Shown: in pieces, positions 1-5,543 of the stretch
Numbering within the stretch: the stretch's first letter is position 1
Layout of the letters: each line of letters opens with the position of its first letter
Assembly: GCA_002351705.1 (NCBI GenBank)
Contig: DEHC01000050.1
Span: 1-7,193, forward strand
DNA: 7,193 nt
Direction of reading: 5' to 3'
Source of the DNA: Gammaproteobacteria bacterium UBA2810
GTDB lineage: Bacteria; Pseudomonadota; Gammaproteobacteria; Enterobacterales; Succinivibrionaceae
Notes under the pieces: generated by a model
What the model was told of the DNA's origin: nothing
Database searches by the model: none
What the model saw: only the letters and a program-made list of their open reading frames with translations
Program-made: the position numbers and the translations under genes

Positions 1-14
1 CATGCCGAGCACAC

Positions 15-49
15 AAAAAAAGAAGGAGGGCACCGGGCCTTCCTTCTTT
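15..49 (-). terminator. Intrinsic terminator of alaS
   Basis: Arms at 19-31 and 37-49 form a 13-bp stem with one G-T wobble around a 5-nt loop. Read on the minus strand, the stem is followed directly by a run of seven T (21 down to 15). It lies about 45 bp past the alaS stop codon. A smaller dyad, CTGAC-TTT-GTCAG at 64-76, sits between the stop and this terminator. The plus-strand side has only TTTC after the stem, so termination is mainly expected for the alaS transcript. Confidence 0.88.
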
Positions 50-91
50 CATTCAATCACCGTCTGACTTTGTCAGTCAGGGGCTGGCTTC

Positions 92-2728
92 TCAGAGGCG
101 CTCCTCAAGCCAGGGCGCAACCTGGGAGAGAGCGTGATCGAGGTTCTCGGGCCTGCTGCCGCCTGCCCTTGCGAGCTCAGGCTTGCCGCCGCCCTTGCCG
201 CCGACAAGGCCGGCGGGAACGTTGACGAGCTCACCTGCCTTGACAGAGCCTGTGAGGTCCTTGGTGACAGCCGCAATCAGGCTGACCTTGCCGTCCTCGG
301 CGCTGCCGAGGACAACGATTCCGGACTGGAGGCGGTTCCTCAGGTCATCACACATGGTGCGCAGTCCTGCCCCGTCAACGCCGTCAACCCTTGCGACAAT
401 GACCTTCCTGCCGTTGATCTCGACAATCCTGTCCATCAGCTTGCCTGCCATGTCGGCTGCGAGCTCCTCCTTGAGGCGGCGGATCTCGTGCTCGAGATCG
501 GAGATGCGCTTCTCGGCCTGCTCGGCGTGCTCGGCAAGGCCTGCGGCGTCGCTCTTAAGGGCAGCGCAGGCAGCCTTGACGGTCCTGTCGGTCTCAATCA
601 CGGACTCGACAGCGGTGCGCCCGGTCACAGCCTCGATACGGCGGACGCCGGCGGAGATGCCTGACTCGGAGAGGATCCTGAAGTAGCCTATGCGGCCGGT
701 GCTCTTCTCGTGCGTTCCGCCGCAGAGCTCGCTGGAGTAGTCACCCATGGTGACGACCCTGACGACGTCGCCGTACTTTTCTCCAAAGAGCGCCATTGCT
801 CCGCTCTTCTTAGCCTCCTCAAGAGGCATTTCCTTCGTCTGAACCTGGACATCGGCGCGTATTGCTTCGTTAACAAGGCGTTCTACCTCCGCAAGTTCCT
901 CAGGCTTTACAGCCTCGGTATGAGAGAAGTCAAAGCGCAGGCGCTCGCCGTCCACGTAGGATCCCTTCTGTGCGACATCCTTTCCGAGTACCTTCTGCAG
1001 CGCGTACTGGAGCAGGTGGGTTCCGGAATGGTTTGCCTCGATGTCAGCCCTGCGGGCTGCGTCAACCTCTGCGGTGACGGTGTCACCGACCTTAAGGCTG
1101 CCGCCCTCGAGGTGTCCGACAAGGCCGGTCGCGATGCCGCTCAGAATTACGGAGTTCCTGACCTCGAATTTAAGATCGCCGGCAGTTACCGTACCGGTGT
1201 CGCCGACCTGGCCGCCCTTCTCGCCGTAGAACGGGGTGCGGTCAAGAATGATGACGCCGTCCTCGCCGGAGGCAAGGCTGTCGACGGACTGGTCAGCGCT
1301 GTTGAATACCTGGATGACCTTTGCCTCGTTCCTGAGGGTGTCATAGCCGGTGAACTCGCTCGCGCTCTTCGCGACGAGCCCCTTCTTGTTGTAGTCAACC
1401 GCGAAGTTCGAGGCCTCCTTGGCCCTGGCCTTCTGCTTGGCCATCTCACGGTCAAACGCGTCGGTGTCGATGGTGTAGCCCCTGTCGCGGACAACGTCTG
1501 CGGTGAGGTCTGCGGGGAAGCCGTAGGTGTCATAGAGCTTGAAGACGAGGTCACCCGGAAGGACCCTGGAGTCACCGAGGGTCTTCAGCGATGACTCAAG
1601 GAGCGAGAGTCCCCTGTCGAGGGTCCTCGAGAACTGCTCCTCCTCGGTCTTCAGCACCTTCTCGATGATCTTCTCCTGGGAGACGAGCTCGGGATAGGCG
1701 TCGCCCATCAGGCGTACGAGGGACGGAACCAGCTTGTAGAAGAAGGTGTCCTCCATGCCGAGCTTCCTTCCGTGGCGCACTGCGCGGCGGATGATGCGGC
1801 GGAGCACATAGCCGCGGCCCTCGTTAGAGGGGGCGACGCCGTCAGCGATGAGGAACGAGCAGGAGCGGATATGGTCGGCGATGACGCGGAGAGACTTGTT
1901 GGTCAGATCCTTGTCATAGTGAACGACAGCAGCCGTATCCTTGATGAGTTCCCTGAAGAGGTCGATGTCGTAGTTCGAGTGAACGCCCTGCAGCACAGCG
2001 GCCATACGCTCGAGGCCCATTCCGGTGTCGATGTTCGGGCGCGGGAGCTTCGTCATGGTGCCGTCTTTCTGGCGGTTGAACTGGGTGAACACGAGGTTCC
2101 AGATTTCCATGAAGCGGTCGCCGTCCTCGTCGGGCGATCCCGGAGGACCGCCCTGCACTGAGGGGCCGTGATCGTAGAAGATCTCGGAGCAGGGGCCGCA
2201 CGGGCCGGTGTCGCCCATGGTCCAGAAGTTGTCTGACTCGTACTTGCCGCCCTTGTTGTCGCCGATCCTGATGATCCTCTCGGCGGGGATGCCCACCTCG
2301 TCGTGCCAGATGCCGTATGCCTCGTCATCGTCCTTGTAGACGGTGACGGTGAGCTTCTCGGGAGGAAGCTTGAACACCTCGGTGAGGAGCTCCCATGCCC
2401 AGTGGATGGCGTCATGCTTGAAATAGTCGCCGAAGCTGAAGTTGCCGAGCATCTCGAAGAAAGTGTGGTGGCGTGCGGTATAGCCTACGTTCTCAAGGTC
2501 ATTGTGCTTGCCGCCGGCGCGTACGCACTTCTGGGCGGTGGTGGCTCTCGTATAGCCGCGTTTTTCCTTGCCGAGATAAACATCCTTGAACTGATTCATT
2601 CCCGCGTTGGTGAAAAGCAGCGAGGGATCATTGTCCGGCACCAGAGAGCTGGACTGAACCACTGTGTGTCCCTTGGACTTGAAGAAGTTAAGGTACGCAG
2701 AGCGGATCTCAGAAGTGGTCATGAACAT
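92..2728 (-). CDS. alaS: Alanyl-tRNA synthetase (AlaRS)
   Basis: Cytoplasmic class II aminoacyl-tRNA synthetase that attaches alanine to tRNA-Ala using ATP and clears mischarged Ser/Gly-tRNA-Ala. The 878 residues match the usual length (E. coli 876) and align end to end. The N-terminal catalytic core contains the conserved block around residues 61-104 (RATTAQKCVRAGGKHNDLEN onward) and motif 3 at 234-246 (DTGMGLERMAAVL). The editing domain carries all four zinc-site residues: H567 and H571 in NHSGTH, C669 and H673 in CGGTH. A coiled-coil stretch spans about 735-760, and the C-Ala domain has VGGKGGGKP at 842-850. The start is uncertain between M1 (2728) and M3 (2722), because neither has a Shine-Dalgarno sequence; M1 gives the better N-terminal length match to E. 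coli. It lies downstream of recX but has its own promoter and terminator. Confidence 0.98.
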   Translation of the reverse strand: MFMTTSEIRSAYLNFFKSKGHTVVQSSSLVPDNDPSLLFTNAGMNQFKDVYLGKEKRGYTRATTAQKCVRAGGKHNDLENVGYTARHHTFFEMLGNFSFGDYFKHDAIHWAWELLTEVFKLPPEKLTVTVYKDDDEAYGIWHDEVGIPAERIIRIGDNKGGKYESDNFWTMGDTGPCGPCSEIFYDHGPSVQGGPPGSPDEDGDRFMEIWNLVFTQFNRQKDGTMTKLPRPNIDTGMGLERMAAVLQGVHSNYDIDLFRELIKDTAAVVHYDKDLTNKSLRVIADHIRSCSFLIADGVAPSNEGRGYVLRRIIRRAVRHGRKLGMEDTFFYKLVPSLVRLMGDAYPELVSQEKIIEKVLKTEEEQFSRTLDRGLSLLESSLKTLGDSRVLPGDLVFKLYDTYGFPADLTADVVRDRGYTIDTDAFDREMAKQKARAKEASNFAVDYNKKGLVAKSASEFTGYDTLRNEAKVIQVFNSADQSVDSLASGEDGVIILDRTPFYGEKGGQVGDTGTVTAGDLKFEVRNSVILSGIATGLVGHLEGGSLKVGDTVTAEVDAARRADIEANHSGTHLLQYALQKVLGKDVAQKGSYVDGERLRFDFSHTEAVKPEELAEVERLVNEAIRADVQVQTKEMPLEEAKKSGAMALFGEKYGDVVRVVTMGDYSSELCGGTHEKSTGRIGYFRILSESGISAGVRRIEAVTGRTAVESVIETDRTVKAACAALKSDAAGLAEHAEQAEKRISDLEHEIRRLKEELAADMAGKLMDRIVEINGRKVIVARVDGVDGAGLRTMCDDLRNRLQSGIVVLGSAEDGKVSLIAAVTKDLTGSVKAGELVNVPAGLVGGKGGGKPELARAGGSRPENLDHALSQVAPWLEERL

Positions 2729-2763
2729 CGTTATTTTTTTTAATGACCGGCCGCGCGCCGGCC
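2729..2763 (-). promoter_or_regulatory. alaS translation-initiation region without Shine-Dalgarno, with upstream GC hairpin
   Basis: The last 20 bases before the alaS ATG are A-rich (a run of eight A, 2734-2741 on the minus strand) and contain no AGGAG-like element. Just upstream, CCGGC-CGCGC-GCCGG (2747-2761) can form a compact GC hairpin. On the minus strand an A-run, not a T-run, follows the hairpin, so it is not a terminator. Initiation probably relies on an unstructured A-rich ribosome-standby site, possibly via S1; that is inference. Confidence 0.5.
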
Positions 2764-2866
2764 AACTCCGCTTTGAGATTGAAATTCTACCCTCCGGAAA
2801 CCGGCGGGAATTCTGCGGCCGGCACTATGCACGGCCCCGTGTCCCCTGCCCCAGGCGGGAGACTGT

Positions 2867-2909
2867 ACGGGCTGTCAGAGATGCCCTTATGGCAGCTCTC
2901 ACAGCCCGT
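2867..2909 (-). promoter_or_regulatory. Long inverted repeat at the alaS transcription start (candidate AlaRS autoregulatory operator)
   Basis: The outer arms 2867-2880 and 2896-2909 match over 14 positions with a single mismatch. An inner TGCC/GGCA stem (2882-2885, 2891-2894) closes a 5-nt loop, giving 17 paired bases in 43 nt. The predicted start point of the alaS promoter, about 2906, falls inside the first arm. No T-run follows on either strand, so it is not an intrinsic terminator. E. coli AlaRS is known to repress alaS by binding a palindrome flanking the start site. A shared mechanism here is inferred from position and symmetry only. The alternative is a 5'-terminal mRNA stem-loop that affects stability. 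Confidence 0.6.
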
Positions 2910-2912
2910 GAA

Positions 2913-2941
2913 ATTATAGCAAAATAGCGGGATTCAGTCTC
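2913..2941 (-). promoter_or_regulatory. Extended -10 promoter of alaS
   Basis: On the minus strand TGC-TATAAT (2921 to 2913) is a perfect -10 hexamer with the extended TGn element. A weak -35, GAGACT (2941-2936, matching the central GAC), sits 17 bp upstream. The predicted start is about 2906, giving a leader of about 180 nt before the alaS ATG. It lies 3' of recX, so alaS can be transcribed independently of recX. Confidence 0.75.
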
Positions 2942-3022
2942 ATGCCGCCTGACCTCTGAGGAAGAGAGAGGATGATATGCCGGGCGGTGTTTCCCGGGAA
3001 CTCATGAGGGGCCAGTGAGCTT

Positions 3023-3850
3023 TCAGATATCGTCCCCGCCTCCGAGGGCAGCGGATGCCTCGTCTGACGAGAAGCCGCGCGCGGCAAGGAAGCGGAACGC
3101 CTTCACCCGCATTTTGGGATCGGACATGTCGGCGCCGCGGAACTTCTTCCTGAACGCCTCCCTGGCCATCTCACTCCAGTCCGGCGAGAGAGCGGAGAGG
3201 ATCTCCTCCGCGGTTCCGGAGTCAATGCCCTTCGTCCGCAGATCCGCCATGATCCTGATCCTGCCGTAAAGGGAGGCAATCCTTGACTCGGCAAACGCCT
3301 TCGCGAACCTCTCATCGCTCACATACCCTTTGGACTCTGCGTAGGCGAGCGCCTGCTCCGCGACATCGCTCCCGAACCTGCCCTCGGTCTTCCGCCTTAT
3401 CTCAAGCGAGGGATACTCGCGGCGCGACTCCAGGGAGAGGATGTAGTCAACGGCCGCGCGCAGCTCTGACTTCCCCCCGGCAGGCTTCGTCCCGGACTCT
3501 GCTCCTCTCGAAAGCGCTGATTCTCCCTGTGACCTGCCGTTCTTCCTGGGGCAGCGTGCTTTCCCCCTGAATGGGCCGCGCGAAGGCGCCCTGCAATCCC
3601 GGGGAGCCACAGTGCCTGAAGGACCGGCCCCCTGCGCCTCAAGGAACTCCTCATAAGTGAGGCCTGCGGCAGGGGCCGCGTCACCGGGGCTCTCTGGTGA
3701 GCTCATGAGGCCGTCATCCGGAAGCACGGCTCCGGTGGAGGTGCTTCCCCGGGCTTTTCTGCCGGACGAGCGCCTTTTCCAGCCGTGTTTGCTTTCATCG
3801 AGGACTGCGGACAGGAATCCGGCCTCGGGAAGATCCTCAAGACTTTTCAT
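3023..3850 (-). CDS. recX: RecX family regulator of RecA, with long N-terminal extension
   Basis: RecX binds RecA filaments and limits their assembly and co-protease activity in the cytoplasm. The recognisable RecX domain covers about residues 128-275: paired three-helix repeats with the family signature at 168-209 (ESKGYVSDERFAKAF and then RIRIMADLRTKGI), ending in the FLAARGF helix. E. coli RecX has about 166 residues. This protein has 275 because of a 127-residue leader that is basic, rich in Gly/Ser/Pro/Arg and probably disordered, apart from short helical segments near 1-20 and 64-73. Seven of the twelve Arg codons in the leader are AGA or AGG. I kept the start at 3850 because GGTGG lies 6 bases upstream. 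Internal starts at M49 or a GTG at V81 are possible but lack a clear ribosome site. No terminator follows, so some read-through into alaS is likely. recA is not adjacent. Confidence 0.88.
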   Translation of the reverse strand: MKSLEDLPEAGFLSAVLDESKHGWKRRSSGRKARGSTSTGAVLPDDGLMSSPESPGDAAPAAGLTYEEFLEAQGAGPSGTVAPRDCRAPSRGPFRGKARCPRKNGRSQGESALSRGAESGTKPAGGKSELRAAVDYILSLESRREYPSLEIRRKTEGRFGSDVAEQALAYAESKGYVSDERFAKAFAESRIASLYGRIRIMADLRTKGIDSGTAEEILSALSPDWSEMAREAFRKKFRGADMSDPKMRVKAFRFLAARGFSSDEASAALGGGDDI

Positions 3851-3886
3851 TTAAGACCACCAGAAACAGGAGATGCAACTTAAGGC

Positions 3887-3971
3887 CCGGCAGCCGTCAG
3901 AGCAATGCCGGTCTCCCTCGGGAAAACAGAGGCCCAGGAAATGGCGGCAGGGCATTCCCCGCTGCCATTCC
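3887..3971 (-). other. Hairpin-rich recX 5' region
   Basis: Two inverted repeats lie between recX and the candidate promoter upstream of it. The larger, 3937-3971, pairs GGA-a-ATGGCGGC-a-GGG with CCC-c-GCTGCCAT-TCC (14 pairs including one wobble) around a CATT loop. The smaller pairs CCGGCA (3887-3892) with TGCCGG (3906-3911). Neither is followed by a T-run on either strand, so they are not intrinsic terminators. They would be folded in a recX leader RNA, but no function can be assigned. Confidence 0.4.
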
Positions 3972-3985
3972 CGGAGCACGGCTCA

Positions 3986-4014
3986 ATCATACATCAGCCC
4001 GGAGCTGCTCTGAT
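3986..4014 (-). promoter_or_regulatory. Possible recX promoter
   Basis: On the minus strand TATGAT (3991-3986) matches the -10 consensus at five of six positions. The hexamer 17 bp upstream (ATCAGA, 4014-4009) matches only three of six. The leader to the recX start would be about 130 nt and would contain the hairpins at 3887-3971. No LexA-type CTGT-N8-ACAG box was found nearby. Confidence 0.28.
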
Positions 4015-4030
4015 GCGGATTTTCTGATTT

Positions 4031-4075
4031 TTATGCACCGAACGGGCATAAGCGATCAGGTAAGTGCATAAGCAC
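4031..4075. repeat. Phased GCATAAGC repeats with inverted copy
   Basis: GCATAAGC occurs at 4046-4053 and again at 4066-4073, exactly 20 bp apart, about two helical turns. An inverted partial copy, TTATGC, lies at 4031-4036. The second copy is centred in a small dyad, GTGC-ATAA-GCAC (4064-4075). The cluster sits between recX and fis, upstream of both predicted promoters, and could be a regulator-binding site. Chance cannot be excluded for elements this short. Confidence 0.4.
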
Positions 4076-4137
4076 GGGCCGCTCCGGCATTCCCAGATGC
4101 GGCGTCCTGCCAGGCCCCGGGATTTTTCCCACTCCAA

Positions 4138-4153
4138 AGTGCGGTACGTCACA
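4138..4153 (+). promoter_or_regulatory. CRP-like site upstream of fis promoter
   Basis: AGTGC-GGTACG-TCACA matches the CRP consensus TGTGA-N6-TCACA at eight of ten positions, with one perfect half-site. It ends 7 bp before the proposed fis -35 box, centred near -50 relative to the predicted start. CRP regulates fis in E. coli, which makes the location reasonable. The -50 centre is not a canonical activation position, so the start-site estimate or the site itself may be wrong. Confidence 0.35.
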
Positions 4154-4160
4154 AAAATTA

Positions 4161-4188
4161 TTGCGTTTCATGATGAATTGGTTAAAAT
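4161..4188 (+). promoter_or_regulatory. Candidate fis promoter
   Basis: TTGCGT (4161-4166) and TAAAAT (4183-4188, five of six consensus bases) are separated by 16 bp, in the one AT-rich patch of the recX-fis interval. The start would be near 4195, leaving a leader of about 160 nt before the fis ATG. A second AT-rich patch near 4240-4262 could hold a downstream promoter, but no good hexamer pair is visible there. A small dyad, TTCTG-AA-CAGAA (4210-4221), lies just after the predicted start. Confidence 0.5.
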
Positions 4189-4353
4189 GTATTCGGAAAT
4201 GTGGTTGAATTCTGAACAGAACCAGCCGCTTTCCGCTTCATCATTACAATAGTAAGAATAAAACTGATGTGCTCGTAGACCGTCCGTCCGGCACCACAAA
4301 GCGGCGTCAGGGCAATCGGCCGCAGACAGCCGTCCAAAATGAGGATAACAGGT

Positions 4354-4647
4354 ATGTACGAGTCAAATAACGCAGCAGATAACGGAGCCGCAGCAGCAGT
4401 CAGGACTGCGGCGCAGGCAGTATCAAGACTTCCCCTCAGGGACAGCATTGAGAATGCTGTTCAGAACTATGTAAGCAGCGGCCGCAATGACGGCTCCCTG
4501 TACGAGGAGGTCCTCAGCACCATGGAGCATCCGCTTCTTGACGCTGTAATGCAGGCAACACGCGGCAACCAGACCAGGGCAGCAGTTCTCCTGGGCATCA
4601 ACCGCGGCACGCTCCGCAAGAAGCTCAAGAAATACGGCATCAACTGA
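4354..4647 (+). CDS. fis: DNA-binding protein Fis (factor for inversion stimulation)
   Basis: Fis is a homodimeric nucleoid-associated protein that bends DNA and controls rRNA, tRNA and growth-phase genes. The C-terminal half reads HPLLDAVMQATRGNQTRAA and then GINRGTLRKKLKKYGIN, almost identical to the E. coli dimerisation helices and helix-turn-helix. The N-terminal arm is divergent and Ala-rich, as is common in the family. I chose the ATG at 4354 over the in-frame ATG at 4339: GAGGA (4341-4345) lies 8 bases before 4354, and the resulting 97 residues match the usual 98. In most gammaproteobacteria fis is the second gene of a dusB-fis operon. Here no dusB frame exists in the 500 bp upstream, and fis is flanked by its own promoter and terminator, divergent from recX. 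Confidence 0.96.
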   Translation: MYESNNAADNGAAAAVRTAAQAVSRLPLRDSIENAVQNYVSSGRNDGSLYEEVLSTMEHPLLDAVMQATRGNQTRAAVLLGINRGTLRKKLKKYGIN

Positions 4648-4658
4648 TTTTGAAAACG

Positions 4659-4686
4659 GCGCGGTGATTTTTACCGCGCTTTTTTT
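4659..4686 (+). terminator. Intrinsic terminator of fis
   Basis: A perfect 7-bp GCGCGGT/ACCGCGC stem (4659-4665, 4673-4679) with a 7-nt loop is followed by seven T (4680-4686), starting 11 bp past the fis stop. On the minus strand the same stem is followed by CGTTTTC. It may therefore also partly terminate the convergent GTPase operon, for which no other terminator is visible. Confidence 0.92.
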
Positions 4687-4733
4687 ATGCCTGGCCGCAG
4701 CCCGGATTCACAGCGTGCTCCGGACCTCACCAG

Positions 4734-5519
4734 TCAGCCGTGGATGATCCTTCCGGCAATCTCAGACACCCTGCCCGCAGCAAGGCCGAACTTGCGTCCC
4801 GCTTTCTCCGCCTTCTCGCCGAAGGCAGAGGAGAAAATCCCGCCCCACTTCTCTCCTGAGAGGTACATCTTCTTCCAGGTCTGGTGAACCGCGCCTGCAG
4901 ACTCGAGGAAGACCTTCTGCTTCTCCTCCGGGAGCTCCTCGAGCATGGCGTCCATCAGGAGACCGATGTTGTAGGGAAGCCTCTGCGACTTCACCTCCTC
5001 ACGCCCGCCGGCGCTGAAGAAGACCGTATGGTGGGAGCCGAGACCGGCCTTTTCCGCAAGGGCGTCAACAATCCCGGCCTTTTCCTTGAGACAGCTAACA
5101 AGCTTCGGCTCGGGACGAGATTTCAGCGTGTCCCAGTACCGGCCGTTCATGCCGAGATCCGCCTGGGAAAGCGCGAACACCAGACCGGCGCCTCCGGTTC
5201 TTCCGGCAAGGCAGCTCATGGCAGCCTCAGCCTCCTTCCCGAGATCATCACGGCTTGAGTCGATCATCACGATGATCTCGTCATAAGCGGCCTTTCCGGC
5301 CCCTCTGGGCAGGATGGCGTCAATTTTTTCCTTCAGCCCGGCACTGCCGGCGGAATCAATGAACGGGAAGTCGAGCTTCTCAAGCGTGACGCTGCCCACA
5401 GTGCAGGAGACATTCTCCTCGGATCCCTCGGGGAGCCTCCCCGCGAACACATCCATCACTGAATACTTTCCCGTTCCGGGAGCTCCTATAAGTAGAATGC
5501 GCAACATATTGTCAGACAT
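4734..5519 (-). CDS. Small GTPase-like P-loop protein with atypical Walker A
   Basis: A 261-residue cytoplasmic protein with the order of G motifs seen in TRAFAC-class GTPases, loosely recalling the E. coli YfjP/YeeP group. Visible motifs are the P-loop GAPGTGKYS (12-20), a candidate G2 Thr at T40, G3 DSAG (55-58), a G4-like SQAD (118-121) and a G5-like SA (169-170). After the G domain comes a conserved-looking LPYNIGLLMDAMLEELP segment (181-197) and an amphipathic C-terminal tail (about 224-261) that could touch a membrane or partner. The residue after the P-loop Lys is Tyr19 instead of the Mg-binding Ser/Thr, so hydrolysis may be impaired or atypical. The start at 5519 has AAGAG nine bases upstream; M5 is an alternative. 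It is 24 bp downstream of the exported-protein gene and probably co-transcribed with it. The biological role is unknown. Confidence 0.75.
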   Translation of the reverse strand: MSDNMLRILLIGAPGTGKYSVMDVFAGRLPEGSEENVSCTVGSVTLEKLDFPFIDSAGSAGLKEKIDAILPRGAGKAAYDEIIVMIDSSRDDLGKEAEAAMSCLAGRTGGAGLVFALSQADLGMNGRYWDTLKSRPEPKLVSCLKEKAGIVDALAEKAGLGSHHTVFFSAGGREEVKSQRLPYNIGLLMDAMLEELPEEKQKVFLESAGAVHQTWKKMYLSGEKWGGIFSSAFGEKAEKAGRKFGLAAGRVSEIAGRIIHG

Positions 5520-5543
5520 GGAAAATTTCTCTTGCTCCGCCGT

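Noticed and set aside
134..664. 176-codon plus-strand frame at the left end
   Set aside because: Antisense shadow of the AlaRS C-terminal region, with no ribosome site or promoter evidence.
710..1594. 294-codon plus-strand frame inside alaS
   Set aside because: It is antisense to unmistakable AlaRS coding sequence. The high third-position GC of alaS removes stops on the opposite strand, and the product resembles nothing.
2991..3000. TTCCCGGGAA palindrome downstream of recX as a possible terminator
   Set aside because: There is no T-run on either side and the stem is short. It gives no evidence for termination between recX and alaS.
4210..4221. TTCTGAACAGAA dyad as a LexA box
   Set aside because: LexA boxes need CTGT-N8-ACAG spacing. 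This dyad has only a 2-base centre.
4064..4252. 62-codon plus-strand frame upstream of fis
   Set aside because: It runs through the AT-rich promoter region and the CRP-like site, begins at a GTG without a ribosome site, and resembles no protein.
4339..4353. Earlier ATG for fis at 4339
   Set aside because: It would overlap the GAGGA ribosome site that is correctly spaced for the ATG at 4354. Starting at 4354 also gives the family length.
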